Origin: Staphylococcus petrasii | GTDB taxonomy: Bacteria; Bacillota; Bacilli; Staphylococcales; Staphylococcaceae | Assembly (NCBI RefSeq): GCF_002902565.1 | Contig: NZ_PPRC01000008.1 | Coordinates: 1 to 60,752, forward strand | Length of the DNA: 60,752 nucleotides | Direction of reading: 5' to 3' | Shown here: in pieces, positions 40,105 to 53,087 of the stretch | How the letters are laid out: each line of letters starts with the position of its first letter | How positions within the stretch are numbered: position 1 is the stretch's first letter | Notes under the pieces: model-generated | What the model was told of the DNA's origin: nothing | Database searches by the model: none | The model's input: only the letters and a program-made list of their open reading frames with translations | Made by a program: the position numbers and the translations under genes

Positions 40105-41191
40105 GGTCTATATCCTCATAACTTTCGATACGTTTATCGAACTCTTCTTCAGTTTCTCCTGGCACCATGATATGTATCGCTTCAGGATCGAAGAATAAGC
40201 CCACTTCACTACCCACTTCAGCTTTTTTCGTCGATTGAATCACCCATTCATAACCTTTTCTATCTATACAGCAAATTTCATAATGCACACCTCTGAATAG
40301 CATTGAATCCACTGTTGCTTTGAAAAGCCCTTTATCAGCTTCAATTAAAGAAATATCTTCAGGACGGATTACAACTTCAACATTTTTATTGGTTGGAATA
40401 CCAGCATCTACGCATTCAAAATCTTGTCCATAAATATTTACTACAAAGTCTCTTACCATTGTTCCTTCGACTATATTAGATTCACCTATAAAGTCAGCAA
40501 CAAAACGGTTAACCGGTTCATCATATATATCTGTTGGTGTACCAAATTGCTGGATTTTTCCATCTTTCATAACAAAGATGTAATCACTTAATGCTAATGC
40601 TTCTTCTTGGTCATGTGTAACAAAGATAAAAGTAATGCCTAAGCGTTTTTGCAATTCACGTAATTCATATTGCATCTCTGTTCGCAATTTTAAATCTAAA
40701 GCTGATAATGACTCATCTAGTAGTAAAATCTCAGGCTCATTCACAATTGCTCTAGCAATCGCTACGCGTTGCTTTTGTCCCCCACTCATTTCATTGATAT
40801 TACGTTGTTCATAACCAGATAATTTCACTAGTTTTAATGCATCTTTAACTTTTTGATTAATCTCTTTTTTAGACTTTTTCTTTAGTTTTAATCCAAAAGC
40901 AATATTATCGAAAACATTTAAATGAGGAAATAATGCATAATCTTGGAACACTGTATTCACTTTACGCTTATTCGCTGGCAATTTTCCAATGGATTTATTC
41001 AAATAAATAATATCGCCATTATCCGGTTGTTCAAAACCTGCAATTAGCTTTAAAATCGTAGTTTTACCACACCCTGATGGGCCGAGTAATGTATAAAAGT
41101 GACCTGACTCAATTTCTAAGTCCATATTATCTAGAATCGTTACATCATCGTAACCTTTCGTTACATTTTTAAATGATAACAATGGCTCCAC
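40097..41191 (-). CDS. potA: Polyamine ABC transporter ATP-binding protein PotA
   Basis: ATPase that powers the PotBC channel. Walker [10 protein letters not shown] (about 37-45), Q loop [11 protein letters not shown], signature [14 protein letters not shown], Walker [13 protein letters not shown] and the switch His in VTHDQEE are intact; a TOBE-like C-terminal domain (about 270-350, [11 protein letters not shown]) follows. 364 residues. It starts 15 bases after the regulator gene and heads the four transporter genes. Confidence 0.96.
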   Translation of the reverse strand: MEPLLSFKNVTKGYDDVTILDNMDLEIESGHFYTLLGPSGCGKTTILKLIAGFEQPDNGDIIYLNKSIGKLPANKRKVNTVFQDYALFPHLNVFDNIAFGLKLKKKSKKEINQKVKDALKLVKLSGYEQRNINEMSGGQKQRVAIARAIVNEPEILLLDESLSALDLKLRTEMQYELRELQKRLGITFIFVTHDQEEALALSDYIFVMKDGKIQQFGTPTDIYDEPVNRFVADFIGESNIVEGTMVRDFVVNIYGQDFECVDAGIPTNKNVEVVIRPEDISLIEADKGLFKATVDSMLFRGVHYEICCIDRKGYEWVIQSTKKAEVGSEVGLFFDPEAIHIMVPGETEEEFDKRIESYEDIDHA

Positions 41192-41206
41192 TTCAATATT
41201 CCCCCT

Positions 41207-41746
41207 TTATAAATATGATGCTGTAGCAACAATTAAAATTTTAACTTCATTTTCCGTTTCATTATGTAATTGATGAATTTCATTAGCCCTAAAATATAAT
41301 ACGTCTTCTTCTCTTGCTTGATATCGTTCTTTACCTAAAGTGAGTGTGACACATCCTTCAAGACAATAAATAAATGTGTCTGATTCAGAAGGTTCAAAGT
41401 GTTTATAAGAAGCGCCTGGTTTAATAGATAAGATAAGGGGTTCCATTTCAAATTCATTAGAATTTGTAACTAACCAATTCAATATGTATCCTCTATCATA
41501 TTCGTCATAAATCGTTCTATCATCTTTCGTGTAAAGCACTTTTTCTTTGGATTTCTCTTTGAAAAAGTCACTCGGAGATGTTCCTAATACTTCTAATATA
41601 TTTAAAAATGTTTCCATACTTGGCGAAGCATGTTGGCTTTCGATTTGCGAAATATAACCTTTTGATAAATCAGTACGCTCAGCTAATTCTTCTTGTGTTA
41701 AGTTCTTTTGACGTCGTAAATTACGTAATTTAGTACCAATTTGCAT
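41207..41746 (-). CDS. XRE-cupin transcriptional regulator of the pot operon
   Basis: A 179-residue regulator with an N-terminal helix-turn-helix (LRNLRRQKNLTQEELAER, LSKGYISQIESQHASPS, residues 6-45) and a C-terminal cupin barrel (about 105-178, YKHFEPSESDTFIYCLEG). XRE-cupin regulators such as PuuR sense polyamines or other small molecules. First gene of the unit with potABCD, 15 bases before potA, so autoregulation of polyamine uptake is likely. Its leader has an unusual hairpin and palindrome (41758-41832). Confidence 0.9.
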   Translation of the reverse strand: MQIGTKLRNLRRQKNLTQEELAERTDLSKGYISQIESQHASPSMETFLNILEVLGTSPSDFFKEKSKEKVLYTKDDRTIYDEYDRGYILNWLVTNSNEFEMEPLILSIKPGASYKHFEPSESDTFIYCLEGCVTLTLGKERYQAREEDVLYFRANEIHQLHNETENEVKILIVATASYL

Positions 41747-41757
41747 ATTTAACCACC

Positions 41758-41832
41758 TAAAAAAGCTGTATCATGTTTAGTAATATTAAACATTTTGTTT
41801 AATGCTTAATAAAAATAACAAAATACAGCTTT
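41758..41832 (-). promoter_or_regulatory. Leader hairpin and palindrome upstream of the pot regulator
   Basis: On the minus strand AAAGCTGTAT (41832-41823) is perfectly complementary to ATACAGCTTT (41771-41762), and six T follow, ending only about a dozen bases before the start codon. Between the arms lies the palindrome ATTAAAC-ATTTT-GTTTAAT (plus-strand reading, 41785-41803). The first could be a terminator of the preceding gene or an attenuator for pot; the second is a candidate operator. A possible promoter (TTGAAG, 17-base spacer, TATTTT) lies just upstream. Confidence 0.55.
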
Positions 41833-41918
41833 AACTTCAATAGGTTTATAAAAAATATTCAAAATAAATCTTTTTAAGACCTATTTAATTGAAAAAATTG
41901 TGTCATTTTTAGTGATGA

Positions 41919-42194
41919 TTAGTTTTGACCGCTAAACGTTTGTTGATCAGGATTGTTTTTTACATCCTGAACAGCTTTATAACTGTTATAACCACTTTTA
42001 TCTTCAAATTCTTTGAATAATGTTTTTTCCTCCGCCTTACCAGGCACGATTTCTTTAAAACGTTTATAGTGAGCCATTAAGTCCTCTCCATTAACTGACT
42101 GTTCATAATAGTTCTCTATTTTATTAAAAAATGCTATAACATCGACCATTTCTTCATTTGTCCAATCTAAATCAAGTGGATATTGGTATTCCAT
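41919..42194 (-). CDS. UPF0223 family (YktA-like) protein
   Basis: A 91-residue acidic helical protein: [31 protein letters not shown], then [24 protein letters not shown] and [13 protein letters not shown]. This is the UPF0223 pattern, with no assigned role. It stands alone on the minus strand between pdhD and the pot regulator, 172 bases upstream of the latter. Confidence 0.85.
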   Translation of the reverse strand: MEYQYPLDLDWTNEEMVDVIAFFNKIENYYEQSVNGEDLMAHYKRFKEIVPGKAEEKTLFKEFEDKSGYNSYKAVQDVKNNPDQQTFSGQN

Positions 42195-42271
42195 ATACTT
42201 TCCTCCTTTTAAGAAAAATTAAAAATAAAAACTATCAATACTTAATTAATGCCCTTTTTAACCCTTATATA

Positions 42272-42326
42272 TTCAAAAAAGGATGGAACAATGAATTCTA
42301 TAGTGAATTCAAAGTCCCACCCTTCA
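42272..42326 (-). terminator. pdh operon terminator
   Basis: On the minus strand GAAGGGTGGGACTTTGAATTC pairs with GAATTCATTGTTCCATCCTT with internal mismatches, then six T follow, about 40 bases after the pdhD stop. Confidence 0.85.
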
Positions 42327-42368
42327 AAGATGTGATGTTATTGAATAAATAGTCTAATTGACTAAATA

Positions 42369-43775
42369 TTACATAGTGTGGATTGGTAATCCGATTGCTT
42401 TTTCAGCAGCTTCCATAGACATTTCACCTAAAGTTGGGTGAGCATGTACAGTTAATGCGATATCTTCTGCATTCATACCAGCTTCGATAGCTAAGCCTAA
42501 TTCAGAAATGATATCTGAAGCGCCATTACCAGCAATTTGTGCACCGATAACAGTTCCATCTTCTTTTAATGTGATAAGTTTAACGAAACCAGTAGTATCG
42601 TCTAATGATAATGCACGACCATTACCAGCGTAAGGGAATTTAGATGCTTTGTAATCTAAACCTTCTTCTTTAGCTTGAGCTTCAGTGTAACCAACTTGAG
42701 CTAATTCTGGTTCAGTGAAGCATACAGCTGGCATACCGATGTAGTCAACTTCTGAAGCTTGTCCTGCGATAGCTTCAGCAGCTACTTTAGCTTCATAGCT
42801 TGCTTTGTGAGCAAGTGGTAAACCAGGAACGATATCACCAATTGCATAAATGTTGTCGATAGAAGTACGGCTTTGTTTGTCTACTTCTAATAATCCACGA
42901 TCTGCGAATTTAAGACCTAATTCTTCTAAGCCTAATTCGTCAGTGTTTGGACGACGACCAACTGTTACTAATACGTAATCAGCTTCGATAGTTTTTTCTT
43001 CACCTTTAGCTTCGTAAGTAACTTTAACGCCATTTTCAGTTTCTTCAGCATTTTTAGCCATTGCTTCAGTAATGATTTCAACGCCTTTTTCTTTCATGCC
43101 TTTTTTAACTGGTTGAACCATTTGTTTTTCGAATCCGCCAAGAATTTCTTTAGCGCCTTCTAAAATAGTAACGTCTGAACCAAAGTTAGCGAATGCAGTA
43201 CCAAGTTCTGAACCAATGTAACCGCCACCTACAACGACTAATTTACCTGGAACTTCTTGTAAGTTTAACGCGCCAGTTGAATCGATAACACGTTTACCAA
43301 ATTCGAAGTTAGGAATTTCAATTGGTCTAGAACCAGTTGCGATAATAGCGTTTTTGAAGTTATAAGTTTGAGCACTTTTTTCGTCCATAACACGTAAGCT
43401 GTTGTTATCTACGAAATAAGCTTCACCTTTAACGATTTCAACTTTATTACCTTTTAATAAGCCTTCAACACCACCAGTTAATTTACTTACAACTGATTGT
43501 TTGAATTCTTGAACTTTGTCAAATTTAAGTGATACGCTTTCAGCGATTACACCTAAGTTTTCAGAGTGTTGAGCTTCTACAAAGCGGTGTGAAGCGTGTA
43601 ATAATGCTTTAGAAGGAATACAACCAACGTTTAAGCATACACCACCTAAGTTACCTTTCTCAACGATAGTAACTTTTTGTCCTAATTGTGCTGCGCGAAT
43701 TGCTGCAACGTATCCACCAGGACCTGCTCCGATTACAATAGTATCTGTTTCAATTGGGAAATCTCCAACTACCAT
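42369..43775 (-). CDS. pdhD: Dihydrolipoyl dehydrogenase (E3)
   Basis: Flavoprotein reoxidising the lipoyl groups of pyruvate dehydrogenase with NAD+. 468 residues with the FAD loop [10 protein letters not shown], redox-active Cys47 and Cys52 (CLNVGC), the NAD loop [12 protein letters not shown], and the C-terminal His444/His446-Glu451 region HAHPTLGE of the dimer interface. It follows pdhC by three bases. Also called lpdA; may serve the other 2-oxoacid dehydrogenases. Confidence 0.97.
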   Translation of the reverse strand: MVVGDFPIETDTIVIGAGPGGYVAAIRAAQLGQKVTIVEKGNLGGVCLNVGCIPSKALLHASHRFVEAQHSENLGVIAESVSLKFDKVQEFKQSVVSKLTGGVEGLLKGNKVEIVKGEAYFVDNNSLRVMDEKSAQTYNFKNAIIATGSRPIEIPNFEFGKRVIDSTGALNLQEVPGKLVVVGGGYIGSELGTAFANFGSDVTILEGAKEILGGFEKQMVQPVKKGMKEKGVEIITEAMAKNAEETENGVKVTYEAKGEEKTIEADYVLVTVGRRPNTDELGLEELGLKFADRGLLEVDKQSRTSIDNIYAIGDIVPGLPLAHKASYEAKVAAEAIAGQASEVDYIGMPAVCFTEPELAQVGYTEAQAKEEGLDYKASKFPYAGNGRALSLDDTTGFVKLITLKEDGTVIGAQIAGNGASDIISELGLAIEAGMNAEDIALTVHAHPTLGEMSMEAAEKAIGLPIHTM

Positions 43776-43778
43776 GTT

Positions 43779-45077
43779 TTACCCCTCCATTAATAATAAT
43801 TCTGGATTATTTAATAAGCGTTTGATGTGATTCATAGCGTTTTGACCAGTAGCACCGTCAATTTGTCTGTGGTCAAAGCTTAATGATAATGCTAATACTG
43901 GAGCTGCTACAATTTCACCATCTTTAACGATAGGTTTTTGAGCAATACGGCCAATACCTAAGATAGCTACTTCTGGGTGGTTGATAACTGGAGTGAACCA
44001 TTGTCCACCAGCTGAACCGATATTACTGATTGTGCATGTAGCACCTTTCATTTCTTCAGATGTTAATTTACCGTCACGAGCTTTAACAGCTAATTCGTTA
44101 ATTTCGTCTGAAATTTGGAAGATAGATTTACGATCTGCATTTTTAACTACAGGTACTAATAAACCTCTTTCAGTGTCAGCTGCGATACCGATGTTCCAGT
44201 AATGTTTGTGTACGATTTCGCCAGCTTCTTCGTTGAATGAAGTGTTAAGTGCTGGGTATTTTTTAAGTGCAGAAACAAGTGCTTTAACAACGTATGGTAA
44301 GAATGTTAATTTAATACCTTGTTCAGCTGCAACTTCTTTGAATTTTTTACGGTGATCCCATAAGTCTTGAACATCAATTTCATCCATTAATGTTACGTGT
44401 GGAGCAGTGTGTTTAGAGTTAACCATTGCTTTAGCAATTGCTCTACGCATAGCTGGGATTTTTTCAGTAGTTTCAGGGAAGTCGCCTTCTGGAACTGATT
44501 GAGTTTGAGCTGCTGAAGCATCTTCAGTTGAAGTTGCTGCTGCGCTTTCGTTTGAAGCAGCTGCTTGAGCACCGCCACCATTAACGTGATTGTCAATGTC
44601 TTCTTTAGTGATTCGGCCATTTTTACCTGAACCAGCTACTGCTTTAATGTTAATGCCTTTTTCACGAGCATATTTACGAACAGATGGCATAGCTTTGATT
44701 TGTCTATTTTCATCTACTTCTTCGTCTTGTGATGCTGATGCTGCTGGAGCTTCTTCTTTAGCTTCTTCTTGAGCAGGTGCTTCTTCTTTAGATGAAGAAT
44801 CGTCATCATGACCACCTTTGAATTGCATTTCTTCTGCATCAGGTGCATCAATTTTAACGATAACGTCACCTACTACTGCTACAGTACCTTCGTCAACTAC
44901 AACTTCTTCTACTGTACCGCTAACAGGAGATGGAATTTCAACTACAGATTTGTCGTTTTGAACCTCTGCTAATACATCATCTTCTTCAATTGTATCTCCG
45001 GCTTTAACAAACCATTTTACAATTTCACCTTCGTGGATACCTTCACCAATGTCGGGTAATCTAAATTCAAATGCCAC
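43779..45077 (-). CDS. pdhC: Dihydrolipoamide acetyltransferase (E2) of pyruvate dehydrogenase
   Basis: Core of the complex, moving acetyl groups to CoA. One lipoyl domain (1 to about 80) with Lys43 in QNDKSVVE, an Ala/Glu-rich linker, the peripheral subunit-binding domain ([16 protein letters not shown], about 130-165), a second Ala-rich linker, and the catalytic domain ending in DHRQIDG with His403. 432 residues. It is separated from pdhB by 219 bases containing a strong hairpin, unlike the two- to three-base gaps elsewhere in the operon. Confidence 0.97.
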   Translation of the reverse strand: MAFEFRLPDIGEGIHEGEIVKWFVKAGDTIEEDDVLAEVQNDKSVVEIPSPVSGTVEEVVVDEGTVAVVGDVIVKIDAPDAEEMQFKGGHDDDSSSKEEAPAQEEAKEEAPAASASQDEEVDENRQIKAMPSVRKYAREKGINIKAVAGSGKNGRITKEDIDNHVNGGGAQAAASNESAAATSTEDASAAQTQSVPEGDFPETTEKIPAMRRAIAKAMVNSKHTAPHVTLMDEIDVQDLWDHRKKFKEVAAEQGIKLTFLPYVVKALVSALKKYPALNTSFNEEAGEIVHKHYWNIGIAADTERGLLVPVVKNADRKSIFQISDEINELAVKARDGKLTSEEMKGATCTISNIGSAGGQWFTPVINHPEVAILGIGRIAQKPIVKDGEIVAAPVLALSLSFDHRQIDGATGQNAMNHIKRLLNNPELLLMEG

Positions 45078-45137
45078 GTTCTTGTCCTCCTAAGATTTTC
45101 ATATTCATTCATTTAAATAAATTTATAACATAGAGCA

Positions 45138-45185
45138 AGGACAGAATAATCAACAATGTTAAACATCATTCAATTATTATGTCCT
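45138..45185. promoter_or_regulatory. Hairpin between pdhB and pdhC
   Basis: AGGACA-G-AATAAT (45138-45150) pairs with ATTATT-A-TGTCCT (45173-45185), twelve pairs with one mismatch, enclosing a loop with the palindromic core AATGTTAAACATCATT. There is no T run on the minus strand, so it is more like an RNA processing or stability element than a terminator. A shorter hairpin (AAGTAAA/TTTACTT) with T lies nearer pdhB (45227-45243). Such structures could set different levels of E1 and E2/E3. Confidence 0.6.
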
Positions 45186-45296
45186 ATATCTCTAATGTAC
45201 ACTTAACTATTGACATACAGAGTAAAAAGTAAACATTTTACTTACTAACCTTCTATATGCTAACTACAATTTTAAAATTGAAGCTTACTGATATTA

Positions 45297-46274
45297 TTAG
45301 AATTCTAAAGTAGCTTTAGCTTGTTCAATAATATCATTTTTGTTTGGTAACCAAACATTTTCAGCTTGAGTGAATGGGTAAACTGTGTCAGCAGCAGCTA
45401 CACGTGCGATTGGAGCTTCTAATGAAAGAATTGCACGTTCAGCTAATTCAGCAGCTACAGTAGCACCAACACCAGCTTGACGTTGAGCTTCTTGAACTAC
45501 TACAGCGCGACCAGTTTTTTCAACTGAAGCAACTAAAGTATCGATATCGATAGGTTGTACAGTACGTAAGTCAATTACTTCTACTGAGTAACCTTCTTTT
45601 TCTAATTCTTCAGCAGCTTTTTCAGATTCTTGAACCATTGCACCGTAAGCGATTAATGTGATGTCGTTACCTTCTTTTTTCACATTAGCTTTACCTAAGT
45701 CAATTGTATATTCTTCTTCTGGAACTTCTTCACGGAATGAACGGTATAATTTCATATGTTCTAAATATACAACTGGGTCGTTTGAGCGAATAGCTGAAAG
45801 TAATAAACCTTTAGCATCATATGGGCCAGAAGGAATTACTACTTTGATACCAGGTGATTGAGCTAAGATACCTTCTAAATTATCTGCGTGTAATTCAGGA
45901 GTGTGTACCCCACCACCGAATGGTGCACGGATTGTTACAGGTGCTACTTTAGAACCACCTGAACGGAAACGTGTACGAGCGATTTGACCAGCAACTGAGT
46001 CAAATACTTCAAATACGAAACCAAGGAATTGGATTTCCATTACTGGACGGAAACCTTCAACTGTTAAACCAAGAGCTAAACCACCGATACCTGATTCAGC
46101 TAATGGAGTATCGAATACGCGGTCTTCACCGAATTCTTTTTGTAAACCTTCAGTAACACGGAATACACCGCCGTTAACACCAACGTCTTCACCGAAAACT
46201 AAAACATTTTCGTCATTTTGCAATTCAGTTTTAAGCGCATTATTAATCGCTTGAACCATTGTCATTTGTGCCAT
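45297..46274 (-). CDS. pdhB: Pyruvate dehydrogenase E1 component, beta subunit
   Basis: Forms the alpha2-beta2 thiamine-diphosphate-dependent E1 with PdhA. 325 residues: [13 protein letters not shown], then [24 protein letters not shown], and the C-terminal transketolase domain with [14 protein letters not shown]. The conserved HTPELHADN segment lies near 125. It begins three bases after pdhA. Confidence 0.97.
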   Translation of the reverse strand: MAQMTMVQAINNALKTELQNDENVLVFGEDVGVNGGVFRVTEGLQKEFGEDRVFDTPLAESGIGGLALGLTVEGFRPVMEIQFLGFVFEVFDSVAGQIARTRFRSGGSKVAPVTIRAPFGGGVHTPELHADNLEGILAQSPGIKVVIPSGPYDAKGLLLSAIRSNDPVVYLEHMKLYRSFREEVPEEEYTIDLGKANVKKEGNDITLIAYGAMVQESEKAAEELEKEGYSVEVIDLRTVQPIDIDTLVASVEKTGRAVVVQEAQRQAGVGATVAAELAERAILSLEAPIARVAAADTVYPFTQAENVWLPNKNDIIEQAKATLEF

Positions 46275-46277
46275 GGC

Positions 46278-47390
<1,113 letters not shown>

Positions 47391-47441
47391 TCAATTCACC
47401 ATACCTTTCCCATATAATAGAAATTCATTTTATCCTCTCAT

Positions 47442-47481
47442 AGTGTACCACAATTTTTTTGTACTGTTAAACATTTTAACA
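47442..47481 (-). promoter_or_regulatory. pdhA promoter with overlapping palindrome
   Basis: On the minus strand -35 TTAACA (47470-47465) and -10 TACACT (47447-47442) are 17 bases apart. The -35 is the right half of the perfect palindrome TGTTAAA-ATG-TTTAACA (47481-47465), placed where a repressor or activator would touch polymerase. A similar TTAAACATTTT core recurs in the pot regulator leader. Confidence 0.65.
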
Positions 47482-47496
47482 AATTTCTGTATTACT

Positions 47497-47526
47497 AAAA
47501 AAGATACAGAATTTCAAACTGTATTA
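47497..47526 (-). terminator. Terminator after the YkyA lipoprotein gene
   Basis: On the minus strand AATACAG and CTGTAT pair across TTTGAAATT, followed by CTTTTTT. It insulates the pdhA promoter from upstream reading. Confidence 0.7.
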
Positions 47527-47558
47527 GTGGCAATTACACAACTGTATTAATCTACATA

Positions 47559-48185
47559 TTATGTGAGTTTATCGACGTCTTGTTTTTCTTTATTCACTAT
47601 ATTCATCGCTTTAGAATAATTTTTGAATTTCTTTTTGAAATTATCTTGTGCTTTATTTAATGCATCATTTTTTTCATCCACTTGAGATTGAGTGATGCCA
47701 TCTTGTTTTATTAATTTAAATAAATCTTTTTCTTTATTTAATACGTTTTTATATGCTTTAGCATAATCATCATGCGCTTTATATTTATCTTTAACCGCAT
47801 CATCTAACTGCTTAACTTCTTTTTGTTTATCATCACTTTTTATTTCTTTAATATGAGATTCACCTTTTTTAAATTGTTTCTCAGAATCATCAATTGCAGA
47901 AATTTCATCGTCAAATGTGTTCTCTCGTTGCTTGATATTATCGAGAATGTCATCAGCTGCTTTTTTACGTGTGTCATCATTATTGCTGTTTGCTTTTTTA
48001 TATAAGTCTTGTTTTTTCACTTCAAGATCATTTAGCTTTTTGCTTGTGCTTGTGATTCCTTGCTCTTTTTCAAAAGCTTTTTGAATATTGTCATCATAAG
48101 CGCGTACTTCTTTTTTATCAGTAGTACAACCAGCTAATAAAATGCTTGAAGCGACTGCTACAGCAAGTGTTTTACGTAATTTCAT
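47559..48185 (-). CDS. YkyA family lipoprotein
   Basis: A 208-residue lipoprotein: signal peptide with lipobox LLAGC (Cys19), then an almost entirely helical, Lys/Asp/Asn-rich protein with long heptad-like stretches (about 30-200), fitting the YkyA putative cell-wall-binding family. It is predicted to sit on the outer face of the membrane. The order next to pdhA and def is conserved in staphylococci. Function unknown. Confidence 0.85.
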   Translation of the reverse strand: MKLRKTLAVAVASSILLAGCTTDKKEVRAYDDNIQKAFEKEQGITSTSKKLNDLEVKKQDLYKKANSNNDDTRKKAADDILDNIKQRENTFDDEISAIDDSEKQFKKGESHIKEIKSDDKQKEVKQLDDAVKDKYKAHDDYAKAYKNVLNKEKDLFKLIKQDGITQSQVDEKNDALNKAQDNFKKKFKNYSKAMNIVNKEKQDVDKLT

Positions 48186-48315
48186 TAATTGTTATCCTCC
48201 TCGTAGTGATTCGAATGTAATATTATAGAAAGATAAAGTATAAATCAAATGAAAGCAGATAATGTACTAATCAACCCCTAATCTGTTATATTTTAATATA
48301 AGGAAGGTGTATGAC

Positions 48316-48867
48316 ATGTTAACTATGAAAGATATAATTAGAGATGGCCATCCTACATTGCGCAAAAAAGCTGAAGATGTAACATTACCACTCTCTGATG
48401 AAGATAAAACTACTTTACGTGCTATGCGTGAATTCTTAATTAATAGTCAAGATGATACAATCGCTAAAAAATACGGATTACGTTCTGGTGTGGGTATAGC
48501 TGCGCCTCAAATCAATGTTTCTAAACGTATGCTTGCGGTTTATTTACCAGATGATGGCGAAGGTAAATCTTATGATTATATGCTAGTCAACCCTAAAGTG
48601 GTTAGTCACAGCGTTCAACACGCTTATTTACCAACTGGGGAAGGTTGTTTAAGTGTTGACGAAAATATTCCTGGGCTGGTTCACCGTCACTATAGAGCTA
48701 CTATTAAAGCTTATGATATCGACGGTAATGAAGTTAAATTAAGACTAAAAGGCTACCCAGCTATTGTATTCCAACATGAAATCGATCATTTAAACGGTAT
48801 TATGTTCTATGATTACATCGATAAAGATCACCCATTAACACCGTTACCAGATTCAGTTGAAGTATAA
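48316..48867 (+). CDS. def: Peptide deformylase
   Basis: Metalloenzyme removing the N-formyl group from new proteins. 183 residues from ATG 48316 ([13 protein letters not shown]), with the three motifs [17 protein letters not shown] (metal ligand Cys111) and QHEIDHLNG (two His ligands and catalytic Glu). AAGGAAGG lies about eight bases upstream of the ATG; an in-frame GTG at 48307 overlaps that site. Type 2 deformylase by its length and insertion. Confidence 0.96.
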   Translation: MLTMKDIIRDGHPTLRKKAEDVTLPLSDEDKTTLRAMREFLINSQDDTIAKKYGLRSGVGIAAPQINVSKRMLAVYLPDDGEGKSYDYMLVNPKVVSHSVQHAYLPTGEGCLSVDENIPGLVHRHYRATIKAYDIDGNEVKLRLKGYPAIVFQHEIDHLNGIMFYDYIDKDHPLTPLPDSVEV

Positions 48868-49291
48868 GTGATACATTTATATGCTTAATATATTTTTAAA
48901 GACGCTTCTTTCTTTGAAAATATATTAGGCATTTTTTTATGCAAGCTTATTGTAAAATATGTAGCTATTTATAATGTGAACCTAAATATAAACTGCTTTA
49001 TTTATTTAGATACATAATGTAAAATGAGTATTAACTGACAAGATAGTTTAATACTATTTTTCAAATAATGAACGAAATTAATCACAACTCTGTGAACAAT
49101 ATTAGTGACAAAGTTAAATGGTCATTAATTACTTAAACTTATCGAATTTATATTTATTAAAAATTACATTTTTACTTACTCAGCTTTCAATATATGCATT
49201 AAATTGAAATGAAAATAATCGATATACTTTGCTATACTAAATTGTTTAACTAGAGTCGCATATTAATATATTTTAGGAGGAATTATCCATA
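48868..49291. other. Intergenic region between def and rpoY
   Basis: This 424-base gap begins with the def terminator and ends with the rpoY ribosome site (TAGGAGGAATTA). A TATACT near 49232-49237 is a plausible -10 for rpoY-rnjA but no good -35 pairs with it. The middle is very AT-rich with a weak TCACA/TGTGA palindrome near 49082-49095. No convincing small gene was found. Confidence 0.45.
48884..48936 (+). terminator. def terminator
   Basis: ATGCTTAATATATTTT pairs with AAAATATATTAGGCAT, with one internal mismatch, followed by seven T. Confidence 0.82.
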
Positions 49292-51189
<1,898 letters not shown>

Positions 51190-51202
51190 TCATTATAGAT
51201 AA

Positions 51203-51257
51203 ACTAAAAGCACGATATAGACATGTTATTTACACATGAACTATACCGTGCTTTTTC
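51203..51257. terminator. Terminator between rnjA and ktrC
   Basis: AAAAGCACGATATAG pairs with CTATACCGTGCTTTTT with one mismatch; T tracts on both strands serve the two convergent genes. Confidence 0.85.
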
Positions 51258-51286
51258 ACGTTATTAATGATTTTTTGTCCACTACG

Positions 51287-51946
51287 TTAACGTACAATTT
51301 TCTTTTCAAAGCGATTTAAATCGTTATCATGACCTATCATAATGAGTATATCTCCAAATTCAATATTCATACTAGGATCAGGTGATACGATAATGTTCTT
51401 GCCTCGTTTAATCGCGATAATATTAATACCAAACTGACGACGAATATCTAAATCGATAATAGATTGACCCGTCATCTTCTCGCTCGCTTTCAATTCAACT
51501 AATGAATGCTCATCCGCTAATTCAAGATAATCTAACACGCTTGCACTCGCCACATTATGCGCAATACGTCGTCCCATATCTCTTTCTGGATGCACTACTG
51601 TATCTGCCCCGATTTTATTTAATATTTTAGCATGATAATCATTTTGAGCTTTAGCCGTCACTTTTTTAACCCCTAGCTCTTTTAAAATTAAGGTCGTCAA
51701 CGTACTCGATTGAATATTTTCCCCTATCGCTACAATTACGTGATCAAAGTTACGTATACCTAAACTTTTCATCACCGCTTCATCAGTAGTATCAGCCACT
51801 ACTGCATGTGTAGCGATATCACTGTACTCATTTACTCTTGCTTCATCTCTATCAATTGCCATAACATCCATATCAAGCGCATTAAGTTCTCTTACGATAC
51901 TACCACCGAAACGCCCTAGACCTATAACAACATATTCCTTCTCCAT
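51287..51946 (-). CDS. ktrC: Potassium uptake regulatory subunit KtrC (RCK/TrkA family)
   Basis: Cytoplasmic gating ring of Ktr potassium channels. 219 residues: an RCK_N Rossmann domain with VIGLGRFGGSIV (nucleotide loop, about 7-18) and acidic D36-type residue in AIDRDEARV, followed by an RCK_C domain (about 140-219). In S. aureus this single RCK protein serves KtrB and KtrD and its C domain binds cyclic di-AMP. Partner channels are outside the window. Confidence 0.9.
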   Translation of the reverse strand: MEKEYVVIGLGRFGGSIVRELNALDMDVMAIDRDEARVNEYSDIATHAVVADTTDEAVMKSLGIRNFDHVIVAIGENIQSSTLTTLILKELGVKKVTAKAQNDYHAKILNKIGADTVVHPERDMGRRIAHNVASASVLDYLELADEHSLVELKASEKMTGQSIIDLDIRRQFGINIIAIKRGKNIIVSPDPSMNIEFGDILIMIGHDNDLNRFEKKIVR

Positions 51947-51974
51947 ACCGTAGATACCCCTATCTTCTATAAAA

Positions 51975-52058
51975 AATAGGAGCTGAGTAAGCTTGCTTCA
52001 TGTCTTGAAAAATAAATTCGCTCACTTCAAAACATAAATTAAACTTATCTCAGCCCCT
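51975..52058 (-). terminator. cydB terminator
   Basis: On the minus strand GGGGCTGAGATAAG pairs with CTTACTCAGCTCC, with a second nested hairpin (ATGTTTTGAAG/CAAGACAT) in the loop, followed by TATTTTTTAT. Confidence 0.75.
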
Positions 52059-52070
52059 TCAGTATTGTAA

Positions 52071-53087
52071 TTATTTCTTGCCTTCGACGTATGATTTATC
52101 GAATACAAATAATCTCAATAATAATATTAACGATGGAACTAATAAAAGTAAACCTAAAATAAATACGATTACAAGCGCTAAGCCCATTGATGAATTAACA
52201 CCTGAATCTGTAATTTTAATATATGGATATAAAATATATGGTAACTTACTCATACCGTAGCCATAAAAGGCAAAAGCCATTTGTAAAATAACCATAATAA
52301 ACGCTAAACCATGATGTTTTTTCATTAGATTTAATACGCCAGCGATTAAGAAGAAGATAAAGCTAATCGCAAACATCCACCAATAATTCGTCACTGCGTT
52401 ATAAAAATGATTTGAGTTTTGAATTCTTAATGATAGGAACACAAATAATGAAATAATAATCATTGGTGGTCCCCAAAACATAAACCATTGACGCATAAAT
52501 GAGTATGCTACTTCATCTTTAGCTTTAGCTGCATAATACGTTAAGAAGCCAGATGAAATATATAACACACTAATAATTGCTAAAAATACTACTGACCATG
52601 CGAATGGACTTAATAATAATTGCACCCAGTCTAAATCAAGATGTGATCCTCTTTGATTAATATAACCGCCTTCAGATATAGTTAAAACAGTTGCCAATGA
52701 GGCTGGAATTAATAGTCCAGTAAGTCCATATAAAAAGATCCATGGTAATTTTGTATCTTGACCATAATGTTCAAAAGCATAAAAACTACTTCTAATTGAA
52801 ATAAGTATTAACGCAATTGAACCAGGTATTAATAATACTGTACCTAAATATAACGCAGAATCTGGAAAGAACCCTACAAACCCTACGAAGAAGAAGACAA
52901 AGAATACATTTGTAACTTCCCACACTGGATTAAGATAACGTTCAACAAGATGGTTAATCTTTTTTTCTTCTCCAGTTAATTTCGTATGCAATGTGAAAAA
53001 GCCTGCACCAAAGTCAATTGAAGCTACAATAATATAGAAGAATAAGAATATCCATAATACAACAATACCAATACTAGTATAATCCAT
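52071..53087 (-). CDS. cydB: Cytochrome bd menaquinol oxidase subunit II
   Basis: Structural subunit of the bd-type terminal oxidase, 338 residues with about eight to nine membrane segments, starting MDYTSIGIVVLWIFLFFYIIV. It appears intact and full length. Its ATG overlaps the cydA stop by one base. Because cydA carries an early stop codon, this subunit is likely to be made poorly (loss of coupling) or to have no partner. Confidence 0.93.
   Translation of the reverse strand: MDYTSIGIVVLWIFLFFYIIVASIDFGAGFFTLHTKLTGEEKKINHLVERYLNPVWEVTNVFFVFFFVGFVGFFPDSALYLGTVLLIPGSIALILISIRSSFYAFEHYGQDTKLPWIFLYGLTGLLIPASLATVLTISEGGYINQRGSHLDLDWVQLLLSPFAWSVVFLAIISVLYISSGFLTYYAAKAKDEVAYSFMRQWFMFWGPPMIIISLFVFLSLRIQNSNHFYNAVTNYWWMFAISFIFFLIAGVLNLMKKHHGLAFIMVILQMAFAFYGYGMSKLPYILYPYIKITDSGVNSSMGLALVIVFILGLLLLVPSLILLLRLFVFDKSYVEGKK

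Noticed and set aside
49082-49095. TCACA/TGTGA palindrome upstream of rpoY
   Set aside because: Too short and in the inverse orientation of known Rex sites; likely chance in AT-rich DNA.
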